Positions 27,105 through 35,804 are shown, counted from the first letter of the stretch. The stretch: 64,000 nt of DNA from Scybalousia_A sp052170555 (GCA_052170555.1 JBQNAI010000001.1:62001-126000), one strand, 5' to 3'. Translations and numbers: made by a program. The notes: generated by a model not told the origin, from the sequence alone.

Positions 27105-28373
27105 ATGAATAGACATAACAAAGGTATACTGAATAGCATTGAATGGAAGGTCATATTAGTTTGGCTATTTTTGGTATTCATTGGATGGATGAATATATAC
27201 GCGGCTGTGTATGACTCGGAACACTCAAGTATATTTGATTTTACATGTCGTTATGGTAAACAAATGGTATGGATTATGGCGTCCATAATTATTGCATTAT
27301 TTGTAATTGTAATAGATCCTAAATTTTTTTCACAATCCTCATATCTTCTATACATCATATGTGTAGGACTATTAGTAATTGTACTCGGTGTTGCTACTGC
27401 TACAAAAGGAGCTAAGAGTTGGTTAGGAATAGGAGATCTAGGGATACAGCCTTCAGAATTTGCAAAGTTTGCTACTGCATTAACTTTGGCTAAAATACTT
27501 TCAGCTGTTAATGTTGATATGAAACAATGGACAACACGTTTTTCTGCAATAGGAGTTGTGGCATTACCTATGATGTTAGTATTACTACAAAATGATACTG
27601 GTAGTGCATTAGTGTTTCTTTCTTTTGTCTTCGTTCTTTTTAGAGAAGGATTATCCTCGGTAGTTTTGATATTTGGACTTGTTACAATAATATTGTTTAT
27701 ACTTGCATTGATTGTCAATCCGTATGTTCTGATAGGAATATTGTTTTTTTTGACTATTGTTTCTTATCTCTTCATTCATAGACGTAATAAATATATTAAA
27801 ATGACGTATTTCATAGCTGTATTTCTATTTTGTGCTACAGTTGTCATAGGGGTGCAATTTGGATACAATGAAGTATTAGAATCGCATCAGAAGGACAGAA
27901 TAGAAGTATTGTTGGGACAAAAGAAAGATGATAAAGGTGTTGGGTATAATGTCAATCAAAGTAAAATAGCAATAGGATCGGGAGGATTTTTTGGGAAAGG
28001 TTTTTTGCAAGGGACACAAACAAAGTTCAATTTTGTTCCAGAGCAAGATACGGATTTTATATTTTGTACTATAGGAGAAGAGTGGGGTTTTGTGGGTAGT
28101 GCATTCATCATAATAATATTCATGTGGTTGTGTGCGAAGTTGATAAAAATGGCTGAAAGGCAACGAAGTAAATTTGCAAGAATATATGGCTATGGAGTAG
28201 CAAGCATAATATTTTTTCATTTTATGGTAAATATTGGTATGACAATAGGGTTGTTGCCTGTTATAGGTATTCCTTTGCCATTTATTTCATATGGGGGATC
28301 ATCTTTGTGGGCTTTTACTTTGATGTTATTCGTATTTATTAGACAGGATGCTTCAAGAGGAGATCTTGTGTAA
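27105..28373 (+). CDS. rodA: rod shape-determining glycosyltransferase RodA (SEDS family)
   Basis: RodA polymerises lipid II into glycan strands with PBP2. At 422 residues it has about ten transmembrane helices. Signature segments are KGAKSWLGIGDLGIQPSEFAKFATAL (the conserved W-L and E-F-A-K region), PMMLVLLQNDTGSALVF with the catalytic aspartate, NVNQSKIAIGSGGFFGKGFLQGTQTKFNFVPEQDTDFIF, and near the end GIPLPFISYGGSS. It forms a two-gene unit with mrdA and is followed by a strong hairpin. Confidence 0.96.
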   Translation: MNRHNKGILNSIEWKVILVWLFLVFIGWMNIYAAVYDSEHSSIFDFTCRYGKQMVWIMASIIIALFVIVIDPKFFSQSSYLLYIICVGLLVIVLGVATATKGAKSWLGIGDLGIQPSEFAKFATALTLAKILSAVNVDMKQWTTRFSAIGVVALPMMLVLLQNDTGSALVFLSFVFVLFREGLSSVVLIFGLVTIILFILALIVNPYVLIGILFFLTIVSYLFIHRRNKYIKMTYFIAVFLFCATVVIGVQFGYNEVLESHQKDRIEVLLGQKKDDKGVGYNVNQSKIAIGSGGFFGKGFLQGTQTKFNFVPEQDTDFIFCTIGEEWGFVGSAFIIIIFMWLCAKLIKMAERQRSKFARIYGYGVASIIFFHFMVNIGMTIGLLPVIGIPLPFISYGGSSLWAFTLMLFVFIRQDASRGDLV

Positions 28374-28485
28374 TAAGATATATGTTATCCTTTTTAGTTA
28401 ATATTATTCCATATTGGAAAGAAGAAAATTGTTTTATGCAAAAAGAAACAATTGATCAATTGTTGAAATTATTAAGGAATAAAGA

Positions 28486-28526
28486 AAAGAGACAGATGAT
28501 AAAAGGTGGTACATATCTGTCTCTTT
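28486..28526 (+). terminator. rodA terminator hairpin
   Basis: AAAGAGACAGAT (28486-28497) pairs perfectly with ATCTGTCTCTTT (28515-28526), 113 bp after the rodA stop. The stem ends in a short T-run and could act in both directions. Confidence 0.7.
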
Positions 28527-28556
28527 AGAGTTAATAAGTGCAATAGTAGAATATAT

Positions 28557-28587
28557 AATAACAATTAAAATTGTATTAATTGTTATT
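28557..28587 (-). terminator. hairpin downstream of the deiminase pseudogene
   Basis: AATAACAATTA (28557-28567) pairs with TAATTGTTATT (28577-28587), 21 bp beyond the pseudogene stop on its strand. It is probably that gene's original terminator. Confidence 0.5.
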
Positions 28588-28607
28588 GCTCAGTTATATA
28601 GTCTTAT

Positions 28608-30750
28608 TTATCTTACGATTATGAGACTTCTGCTTACAGAAAAGTTACCATCTGTAAAAATAATCCAGTAATTTCCTGCTTTTATTTCAGACAAATTTAA
28701 TTGTAAGGTAGAGGTTTTTTTCATTATTTTGCCACTTTGTTGTACCTGACCTTTTAAGTTAATTATTCTATAAAATAAGTCAGCGGGATTATTTACTAAT
28801 ACAGTTGCATGATTTGTCGTAGGATTTGGATAGATTTCAGAAATGTTGTCTAAATCTCGTTTAGAGATACTTTTCAATTCAACATTGGGATTAGCGGCAT
28901 ATGCAAAGTCATAGTTGTAAGTTGTGACATTTTTACCGTATGGCATAACATAATACCCTCCTTGTGATGCCGTCATAGGCTTAGTAATAGTTTTGCCATT
29001 GTTTGAGGTAGAAGAAATATAATATACCAAAGTGTCTTTATCTTTATCAGCGTTAAGTGAAATTTCACCCTTATAAAGATTGTTCCCCTGGGAAATAAGA
29101 GATAACTCATTGAAATTATCTTCATTTATATATTTTATAAAAATTTTTTACATTGTTTATCCCACTTTTATTCTGTGAAAGAACTTCTACAATATACTTA
29201 TTGCCGTTATTTAGAGTGTTAAACCAGTGTGTAGGTTGATGATATATTCTTACGGGGTTATCAGCAGGAATTTGTTTCGTAATACAATGGATTGCACCAC
29301 CACGTTCATCAAAACTCCTGACATCAATTTCTTCGAAGGTATAACCTGGATAACACTGTTTCAAAACATTAATAGCTTGAAGGTTGCCTTTAACGTCTCC
29401 TTGTTTGTTTTGAGATAGTGTGGTATCGTAGAAAACAGGTTGAATTATGGCGTCATTAACAAAAGTGTGATTAGCCCAACAACGAGTATACTGGTTGTAG
29501 TTTTTTTTCATTTGAATACCAAGAGCCATTATCCTTTGCCGGAAGAGGAACTCTCATTACATCATACTTGTTACCAAACCAATTGTTTTGGGCAGTAAAT
29601 ATATCAATATTTTTTTTGAACTTGCTTGGCATCGTCCCACGAAGCGAGAGTGTCGGGATACTTAGCAGCAATAAATCCGGTCTCTTTCCACATATCAGCA
29701 TACAAATCTATATGTCCTGTTCCTCCGTCATAAGACAAAGCAGGCACCCACTAAGTTTTTTAAATTCATAAGATGTTTTAAAGAATCTTGAACCTGCGTC
29801 TTTGTCAAAGCCTTTTTTTTTAATATCTTCAAAGCTGGTTCTGTCAATGAACTGTCAATGTAATACAATCCATAAGTATCGTTATTTGTTTTGTAAAGAG
29901 CAGAGGTGGTGAATAAAGAGCCCAAGCCGTCTAAAAGAATATTTCCTCATTCATATTCGATTGTACTAGTGTAGCATTTCCAACCCAAATCTTTTGCAAT
30001 CTGAATAGGAAATTGATCGTCAATAGGTCTTTCTCCGTAGTATTCAAAATCCATAAATGCTATTTTATCGTCTTCCCCATAATAGAAAGCTATCGGTCCC
30101 AGACTCTTGCCAAAAAGAGTTTCCCGGATGAACAAAAAAGCGATAATTTTGTATAGGAGTTCCTCTATTTTCCATAAATTTTTTATAGTGGTGCTATCTT
30201 CGGGATACCATATGTGTCTATCCAAACTTGGGCATGTTTTTGTATGGCATCGGCTAATTTTCCGTAGAGCTTAGCAGCTGAACTCGCCATAGCAACATCA
30301 GGGGTATTTACTGTTTGCACCAGTGTGTAGTCGTTAAAAGAGGAGTAAGTAATTCCTATGCCATTAAAAATAGCTTCAGCGTATTGATTTGACCCTTTCT
30401 TTTTCGTGATATAAGATCACTCTATTAAAATTGCCTGGACTTCATCGCTTTCTATTGGGAACATCATATCCTCTGGCACCTCTACTGATTTGCTTTTTTT
30501 ATCTTTTGTTAAAATCGTAGATTGATTGGAAAATTGCATTGGTAAATCAGAAACTTTAAAATTTGTAGGATTTAGTTTCATCATTTTGGTGTAATAATCG
30601 TCCAATTGCTCAGATGTCATATGCTTGTTGATTTCAAGTATTTCTAACCGTTGTTGTTTAGATTCGTAGTCTGATACTTGTGCTTCTGTAATTGTATTAG
30701 CAAAGATAGATACGAGTAAAACTAAAAGTGTTTTCTTTTTTCTTAACCAT
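28608..30750 (-). pseudogene. secreted Porphyromonas-type peptidylarginine/agmatine deiminase with T9SS sorting domain, multiply disrupted
   Basis: Translated with frame changes, this was a PF04371 deiminase like P. gingivalis PPAD. A signal peptide (TLLVLLVSIFANTITEAQ) precedes a catalytic domain with GPIAFYYGEDDKIAFMDFEYYGERPIDDQFP, GGTGHIDLYADMW with the active-site His, and GGAIHCITKQIP with the catalytic Cys. A T9SS C-terminal domain begins at YPNPTTNHATV. Damage: frame changes near 30738, 30205, 30187, 30105, 29770, 29620, 29508 and 29125, several in poly-A runs, plus nonsense UGA codons at 30417-30419 (probably Trp) and 29947-29949 (probably Gly in EGGN). The Arg-Asp expected before GPIAF is also lost. 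It cannot make a functional enzyme, though homology is still easy to read. Confidence 0.88.
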
Positions 30751-31120
30751 TGTTTTTTTTCAAAAGTTTATTATATATTGTTAATACTTCACTATTTTTA
30801 CGGATGAAAATTTATTACTTTGTCTTATTTTTTGTTAACAGTTATAAGTTATCATCTCATATTATCTCTAAGATACAGTACTACTGTTATCGTATAGAGG
30901 TAGAAAAAAGACATAGGTAATAAAGCAAGAATTTTTTTATATTTTCATAATTAATAATTTTTTGAAAATCTGCTGCAAAGATATTAATATTTTCGTGAAA
31001 AATAATAAAAGCTTATTAAAAAGATACGACTGTTTGGTGCATTCAGACCATATACTTGCACAGAGGAACAAATCCTGTATAACTACTACCAATGATGCTG
31101 CAACCTCAAAGAAAATATTG

Positions 31121-31208
31121 TTTTAGACGGTCCGGAAATGGATTTTAGACCGTCTAAAATATTATTTTGGACGGTCTAAAAATAGGTTTCTAACCGTCCA
31201 AACAAAAA
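31121..31208. repeat. four tandem 22-bp units with a GAC(C/G)GTC palindrome
   Basis: Units begin at 31121, 31143, 31165 and 31187, exactly 22 bp apart. Units 1-3 open with TTTTAGAC or TTTTGGAC, and unit 4 with TTTCTAAC. Each is centred on GACSGTC or a one-base variant. Unit 2 contains the near-perfect palindrome TTTTAGACCGTCTAAAA. The array lies in the 761-bp gap between the deiminase pseudogene and ompA, about 310 bp before ompA. Besides this array, the 21-bp pair just after it and the ompA promoter, the gap is AT-rich and featureless. Confidence 0.8.
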
Positions 31209-31244
31209 TAACATGACTGATCGCAAAAATAACATGTGACATTA
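31203..31244. repeat. two tandem 21-bp units (CAAAAATAACATG)
   Basis: CAAAAATAACATG occurs at 31203-31215 and again at 31224-31236, exactly 21 bp apart. It directly adjoins the 22-bp array. Confidence 0.6.
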
Positions 31245-31424
31245 TAAAATTTATGATTGAAATGATTAAAATACATTGCTAGTAACTATTTGGGAATGTT
31301 TATGGTAAAAATTAATTAGTTGCTTCGGATGAAACTTTTTATTTGAAATGACGTATTAGGAAGAAAACAATATATATCATATACTGGTAAGGCTGGTATA
31401 AGGTGTAGAATTTTGTAATTTTTA

Positions 31425-31455
31425 TTTGTCATTATGGAAAAATGTTGTAAATTTG
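31425..31455 (+). promoter_or_regulatory. ompA promoter (-33 TTTG, -7 TAAATTTG)
   Basis: TTTG at 31425-31428 and TAAATTTG at 31448-31455 are separated by 19 bp, a textbook Bacteroidota vegetative promoter. The leader to the ATG at 31522 is about 60 nt, longer than most here. Confidence 0.7.
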
Positions 31456-31521
31456 CATCTCAATTTGTTAGAAAGCATAAAGAAAACGACAAATTATTAA
31501 TAATTTAAATTAACAGAAGAA

Positions 31522-32775
31522 ATGAAAAAATTGGTTATTACGCTAGCCCTTTTATTGACAGCCGGTTCTATGCTGGTTGCTCAAGAAGTGGAAAAAGGAA
31601 GCAAGCAAAGGTGGAGAAACTTTGAAACCAACAAGTTTTGGGATAATTGGGAAATTACACTTGGAGCAGGATTTCAGACTTATTACATAACGGATTGGCA
31701 AGAAGGTAATTTTGATACTTATAACCCTGAAGGATTTGGTAAAGATTTTACAATGCCTTCTTTTGAAATATCGGTTGGTAAATGGGTAACTCCTATTACA
31801 GGTTTTAGGTTAGGTGGTTATGGTATTATGGGTAAAATGACCAACTATCCTAACGCTACTCCGGGTATGTGGGTGACAAATGAGTATTGGGCAGTTCATG
31901 CTGACGTTATGGTCAATTTAACAAATTGGATTTGCCGTTATAAATCTGATAGATTGTTTAATTTAATTGCTTTCGTAGGTCTGGGTTATTCGGAGTCAAA
32001 ACCGTTTGAGCAAGGTCTGAAAGATAAAGATGGAACAGAGCTTAAGAATCAAACTTGGGGTAAAGAAATTGTTTCTCCAATAGGATTGATTGCTAGATTT
32101 CGTCTTTGCGAAGCTTGGGCTTTAAATTTGGAGTTAAGAGACCAGGTCTCTCGTCCGGCGTTTGACAATAGAACAGATATCCACAGCAAATTTATGAATG
32201 GAAACTTGCTTTCAGCATCATTGGGAGTTACTTATAAATTTCCTGGAGAAAGAAACTTCCATGCATATACTCCTATAGATAAATCCGCTTATGATAATAG
32301 AATCTCAGCTTTAGAGAGAGATTTGCAGACTGCTAATGATCAGAATACAGAATACCAAAAGCAAATTGATCGTTACAAAAAACAACTTTCGGATAAGGAA
32401 AGAGAACTTCAAGATGCTTTGAGAAAAGCAGCTAATGGAGGAAATTCTTCAGTTAAGTTGAATGATGATGTTACATTGAGCATATTCTTCCCAATTGGCA
32501 GTGCAGAAGTTTCAGATAAAAATGAAATCAATATCAAATATATGGCAGATGTTATAAAGGCTTCAAATAAAACATTCACAATTACAGGCTATGCAGACAA
32601 TGCAACAGGATCTGAGAATAGAAACCTGGAGCTTTCTCAACAGAGAGCTGAAGCAGTTTACAACGCGTTGATAAATGCAGGTGTTGACAAGAGTAAAATC
32701 AAGGTTGATTACAAAGGATGTTCTGTTCAACCTTTCGAAAAAGATTACTTAAATAGAGTTGCTATCATAAAATAG
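31522..32775 (+). CDS. ompA: OmpA family outer-membrane porin/anchor protein
   Basis: A 417-residue OmpA-like protein. The signal peptide ends at MLVAQ. A beta-barrel of about 250 residues (ITLGAGFQTYYITDWQEG, FEISVGKWVTPITGFRLGGYG) is followed by a coiled coil (ISALERDLQTANDQNTEYQKQIDRYKKQLSDKERELQDAL). The C-terminal OmpA domain contains TITGYADNATGSENRNLELSQQRAEAVYNAL, the peptidoglycan-binding NxxLSxxRA motif. The architecture is like the paired OmpA-like proteins of P. gingivalis, but only one copy is present here. The strong promoter and clean terminator suggest high monocistronic expression. Confidence 0.9.
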   Translation: MKKLVITLALLLTAGSMLVAQEVEKGSKQRWRNFETNKFWDNWEITLGAGFQTYYITDWQEGNFDTYNPEGFGKDFTMPSFEISVGKWVTPITGFRLGGYGIMGKMTNYPNATPGMWVTNEYWAVHADVMVNLTNWICRYKSDRLFNLIAFVGLGYSESKPFEQGLKDKDGTELKNQTWGKEIVSPIGLIARFRLCEAWALNLELRDQVSRPAFDNRTDIHSKFMNGNLLSASLGVTYKFPGERNFHAYTPIDKSAYDNRISALERDLQTANDQNTEYQKQIDRYKKQLSDKERELQDALRKAANGGNSSVKLNDDVTLSIFFPIGSAEVSDKNEINIKYMADVIKASNKTFTITGYADNATGSENRNLELSQQRAEAVYNALINAGVDKSKIKVDYKGCSVQPFEKDYLNRVAIIK

Positions 32776-32798
32776 TATATAATAAAGATAACAAAAAC

Positions 32799-32835
32799 AA
32801 AAGGTTACTCAATATTGGGTAACCTTTTATTTTTG
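32799..32835 (+). terminator. ompA terminator
   Basis: AAAAGGTTAC (32799-32808) pairs with GTAACCTTTT (32819-32828), followed by a T-rich tail. It begins 24 bp after the ompA stop. Confidence 0.85.
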
Positions 32836-32839
32836 TTAT

Positions 32840-32899
32840 ACACTTGTACGGTTAATATTGACAAATAATATAGTTATTATCAATATTGAATATAAGTGT
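32840..32899. repeat. imperfect inverted repeat between ompA and the serpin-like gene
   Basis: ACACTT (32840-32845) and AATATTGA (32854-32861) are mirrored by TCAATATT (32880-32887) and AAGTGT (32894-32899). It lies between the convergent ends of the two genes and may help end the serpin-like transcript. Confidence 0.35.
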
Positions 32900-33015
32900 C
32901 TAATCGTGGCTGAACTTTTAATGATGATATCTTTTTTTATAGATGGTATTGAACAAAGAAGAAGATGTTTTGTTCTCAAATTTTGTCGAAATATTTGCTG
33001 AACAAATAAGAGATG

Positions 33016-34056
33016 TTATTTATAGTCGCAATATATACCTACAAAAATAATAAGATTTGAATTTTTCCCCCTTATGATAAAAAGAAATGGGGAGGAATAT
33101 TTTATAATATCGGAATTGTTGAAAGAGAACGCCCCATCGGTGAAAGTAGATACTTTTTGAATATTTATATCTGTCTTTGCTACTTTTTTTAGAACAAAAG
33201 AATGAATAAGATTTAATTTTGGGGAGAAATGTATCACACTATCCATTCTGCTGTATTGTGGCATAGGAATATTTGAGAGCGTACCTTTAATGCTAATCAG
33301 GGGGAAGGATACGGTATTTCTTCTTTCTTGCAAACCTTTTATAAATGAGAAATATTTTTCTTCTGAAAAATCTAACATATACTCCCTTATTGATTTTAAT
33401 TTTGGGCGTATTAGCATAAGCATATAATTACCGTTACCGATAGGTAATTCTACTACTTGTTCTTCACTAGTAGTCAAACTGCGAATGTTTCCATTGATGG
33501 TTATAAAATCTAAACGAGGTTTTTTATTATTTATAGTGGTAAAAATATTATCAACATTATTAGGTGCAACATCTTGATATATTAATTTGATTTCGAAGTG
33601 CTGAACAATATTAATGCTACTATCATTTTTGTCGTAAATACTACTTTCTATGTTAATAGAAGAATCTATATCTTTTACGATATTTAGGAATGCAGTCTCA
33701 CTTTGTTGAAATTGTTTATTTGATAATTCTGTAAGATTATAATGTTTTGCAAATCCTTTTTGCCAATCGGTTGAAATACTGTCGGCAAGGATATTGTAGA
33801 TAAGATGCATAGGGGCAATAGTATAATTGGTTACAGAAGAGTCCAGTGATAGGTTTTCCATGAGAGAGCATATCAAATTGTTATTTGCCTGAAATATTCG
33901 TATTTGACCTAAAGAGAACATTTCGGCAGGAGTTCCTATCATTGAATAAGGGGATACGGATACACTATATAGGTTATTTTTGTTTTTATTACAAGAGAAT
34001 AGCAACACAATTGCTATAAAAATTATTACACAAACTGGTGTCTTGTTATTTTCCAT
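33016..34056 (-). CDS. divergent serpin-like lipoprotein
   Basis: Signal peptide with lipobox LLFSC, so a lipoprotein of about 346 residues, close to a single serpin domain. Serpin-like landmarks occur in the right order: SVSVSPYSMIGTPAEMFSLG (compare NvfvSPlSi), EQVVELPIGNGNYMLMLIRP (compare the ELPY-G-SM-I-LP strand), NTVSFPLISIKGTL (compare the LPKF strand), and the ending SPFLFIIRGKNSNLIIFVGIY (compare PFLFxI-R-LFxG). The reactive-centre hinge, normally EEGTEAAAAT, is replaced by QKVSTFTDGAFSFN and is shorter, so protease inhibition by the standard mechanism is doubtful. ATG 34056 is chosen over a TTG inside the -7 box. Confidence 0.6.
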   Translation of the reverse strand: MENNKTPVCVIIFIAIVLLFSCNKNKNNLYSVSVSPYSMIGTPAEMFSLGQIRIFQANNNLICSLMENLSLDSSVTNYTIAPMHLIYNILADSISTDWQKGFAKHYNLTELSNKQFQQSETAFLNIVKDIDSSINIESSIYDKNDSSINIVQHFEIKLIYQDVAPNNVDNIFTTINNKKPRLDFITINGNIRSLTTSEEQVVELPIGNGNYMLMLIRPKLKSIREYMLDFSEEKYFSFIKGLQERRNTVSFPLISIKGTLSNIPMPQYSRMDSVIHFSPKLNLIHSFVLKKVAKTDINIQKVSTFTDGAFSFNNSDIIKYSSPFLFIIRGKNSNLIIFVGIYCDYK

Positions 34057-34062
34057 AGACTG

Positions 34063-34070
34063 CAAAGGTA
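34063..34070 (-). promoter_or_regulatory. -7 box for the serpin-like gene, nearly leaderless
   Basis: The minus strand reads TACCTTTG, ending only 6 nt before ATG 34056. Transcription would begin at or within a few bases of the start codon. Confidence 0.55.
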
Positions 34071-34111
34071 TTAAATATTTATTTTATGTAATGTTTTTTA
34101 GAAAAATATTT

Positions 34112-34119
34112 TAATTTTG
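34112..34119 (+). promoter_or_regulatory. -7 box for recX
   Basis: TAATTTTG, 17 bp before the recX ATG, giving a leader of about 12 nt. It is back to back with the serpin-like gene's promoter. Confidence 0.5.
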
Positions 34120-34136
34120 CAAAAAATTAGATTCCT

Positions 34137-34610
34137 ATGGGGCAAAAAAAATTGGAGACAGTAGAGCAAGGACTTGAATATGCAAGAAAGTATTGTAGCA
34201 CGCAAGAGTCAACGACAAAAGATGTAAAAGTGCGTCTGATTAAGTATGGTTTAGGAAGTAAAGAGGCGGATGAAGTTGTGGTGAAGATGATAGCAGAAAA
34301 TTACATTAATGATGGTCGTTATGCTCTATTGTATACGCAAAGCAAAATCCGCCAAAGCCATTGGGGAAGGATAAAAATAAAGCGTATGCTAATGACAAAA
34401 GGAATAGGAGTAGAATATATCAACAACGCCTTTGCCCAAATAGATGAACAAGAGTACAAACAAGTTTTAAGATATCTGTTCGAGAAGAAGCTGTCTTCGT
34501 TAAAAGTTAATGATGAATATCAAAAGAGGTATCGTCTACAGTATTTTCTCTCCTCTCATGGCTTTGAAAATGAATTGATAGATGAATTATTCAAAAATAG
34601 TACCATGTAA
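34137..34610 (+). CDS. recX: regulatory protein RecX
   Basis: RecX binds RecA filaments and limits recombination. At 157 residues it is all-helical with the three-helix repeats of the family. ALEYARK-type opening EQGLEYARKYCSTQESTTKDVKVRLIKYGL, then MIAENYINDGRYALLYTQSKIRQSHWGRIKIKRMLMTKGI (the D-x-R-x-A segment is the most conserved part), and a C-terminal helical bundle. recA is not in the window. Gene ends 13 bp before a convergent lipoprotein gene. Confidence 0.9.
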   Translation: MGQKKLETVEQGLEYARKYCSTQESTTKDVKVRLIKYGLGSKEADEVVVKMIAENYINDGRYALLYTQSKIRQSHWGRIKIKRMLMTKGIGVEYINNAFAQIDEQEYKQVLRYLFEKKLSSLKVNDEYQKRYRLQYFLSSHGFENELIDELFKNSTM

Positions 34611-34623
34611 GAATATTCTTTTT

Positions 34624-34977
34624 TTAGTACAAAGGAACAACTTTTGTTACTACTTGTCCATATTTTAATCTTATACTAGCTAATCCTGTTTTTGTGTTTG
34701 GTGCTTCGCCATAAGAGATGTTGATATCAAAAATAGCCTCGTTATCGAAGAAAAAATAAACTTCCCCGTGCCCATCGGTTTCACCGTTTCTAGTTATTGT
34801 TCCATTATTTTTGCCAACATGAACCTTGGCTTTTGTAAGACGAGTTTTATTATTTCCATCTATTGCAACAACGGTTAAACCACATCCATCCAGATCTTTT
34901 TCGCATGAATTGAAAAAAGGTATTACAACGGCGAAAAATAATATTATCGCAAAAGTTTTCCAAATATTCTTCTTCAT
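34624..34977 (-). CDS. small lipoprotein with a single beta-sandwich-like domain
   Basis: A 117-residue lipoprotein: signal peptide with lipobox at FNSC. The body is one compact beta domain (GCGLTVVAIDGNNKTRLTKAKVHVGKNNGTITRNGETDGHGEVYFFFDNEAIFDINISYG) that resembles carboxypeptidase-regulatory-like or Ig-like modules (T-D-x-x-G-x-V strand turn). No function can be given. It is convergent with recX, and a -7 box lies 67 bp upstream of the start. Confidence 0.7.
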   Translation of the reverse strand: MKKNIWKTFAIILFFAVVIPFFNSCEKDLDGCGLTVVAIDGNNKTRLTKAKVHVGKNNGTITRNGETDGHGEVYFFFDNEAIFDINISYGEAPNTKTGLASIRLKYGQVVTKVVPLY

Positions 34978-35043
34978 AACAGAATTTTTTTGTAATATTG
35001 CACTCTAAAAATTTTTAAAATAGAAACTGATTATTTCAGTTTG

Positions 35044-35051
35044 CAAATGTA
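35044..35051 (-). promoter_or_regulatory. -7 box for the small lipoprotein
   Basis: The minus strand reads TACATTTG, 66 bp before ATG 34977. It lies within the short divergent spacer next to the peptidyl-prolyl isomerase gene. Confidence 0.4.
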
Positions 35052-35059
35052 ATAAAAAA

Positions 35060-35761
35060 ATGAGAAGTACAATAAAAATTTTAACTTTATTTGCTGTTTT
35101 GGTTTTTATTTTAATCGGATGTAAGTCCAATAAAACTTTACAAATAGCTGAAAATACGGAAAATACAATGATGCAAGAGAAACAGATTAAGGTGCTTATT
35201 TCTACCCCGTACGGAGATATGAAAGCAGTTTTGTATAACGAAACTCCTCAACACCGAGATAATTTTATTAAAGTCGTAAAAGATGGCGTATTAGATTCTA
35301 CTCTTTTTCATAGGGTGATAGAAGGATTTATGATTCAGGGTGGAGATCCAAATAGTAAGACGGCTAAAAGCGGTCAAATGTTAGGAAATGGAGATCTTGG
35401 TTATAAAATACCTGCCGAATTCAATGCAAAAATTCTTCATAAGAAAGGAGCATTAGCTGCTGCAAGGGATATGAATCCTCAAAAGGCTTCTTCTGCTTGT
35501 CAATTTTACATTTGTCAGGGTAAGGTTTATACTCAAGCTGAAATTAACAATTTGGAGTTGCGTATGGGTAAAACTTTTTCTACTCTTCAACGACAGATAT
35601 ACACTAATGAGGGAGGAGTACCTTTTCTAGATGGCGATTATACTGTTTTTGGACAAGTTGTGGAAGGTATAGAGGTTATAGATAAAATTGCAATGGTGAA
35701 AACGGATGGCAATGATAGACCTATAGAAGATATTCGTATGACTGTTAAAATTATTGAGTGA
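35060..35761 (+). CDS. cyclophilin-type peptidyl-prolyl isomerase lipoprotein
   Basis: A 233-residue lipoprotein: signal peptide with lipobox LIGC (Cys about residue 21), then a cyclophilin domain from about residue 45. Active-site segments are FHRVIEGFMIQGGDPNSK, containing the catalytic Arg, and SSACQFYICQGK, the Q-F-x-I motif. Bacteroidota cyclophilins usually carry a longer insert such as LELRMGKTFSTLQRQIYTNEGGVPFLDG, as here. Role: folding of periplasmic or outer-membrane proteins. pheS starts 43 bp downstream on the same strand. Confidence 0.92.
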   Translation: MRSTIKILTLFAVLVFILIGCKSNKTLQIAENTENTMMQEKQIKVLISTPYGDMKAVLYNETPQHRDNFIKVVKDGVLDSTLFHRVIEGFMIQGGDPNSKTAKSGQMLGNGDLGYKIPAEFNAKILHKKGALAAARDMNPQKASSACQFYICQGKVYTQAEINNLELRMGKTFSTLQRQIYTNEGGVPFLDGDYTVFGQVVEGIEVIDKIAMVKTDGNDRPIEDIRMTVKIIE

Positions 35762-35804
35762 CGATAAATGAATTAAGTAAAGGATTTAATTGTACAGGGT
35801 GTCT

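Noticed and set aside
29947..30419. In-frame UGA codons at likely Gly and Trp positions could mean that UGA is reassigned.
   Set aside because: Clear, full-length genes in the window end with UGA (lpxD, hldD, the DUF4369 gene), and the same region also has many frame changes, so ordinary nonsense mutation fits.
28608..30750. The broken deiminase might be a sequencing artefact at homopolymers.
   Set aside because: Neighbouring genes contain equally long A and T runs without breaks, and the two UGA codons are substitutions, not run-length errors.
31121..31244. The tandem units were considered as a short CRISPR array.
   Set aside because: The units are contiguous, with no unique spacers of constant length, and no cas gene is present.
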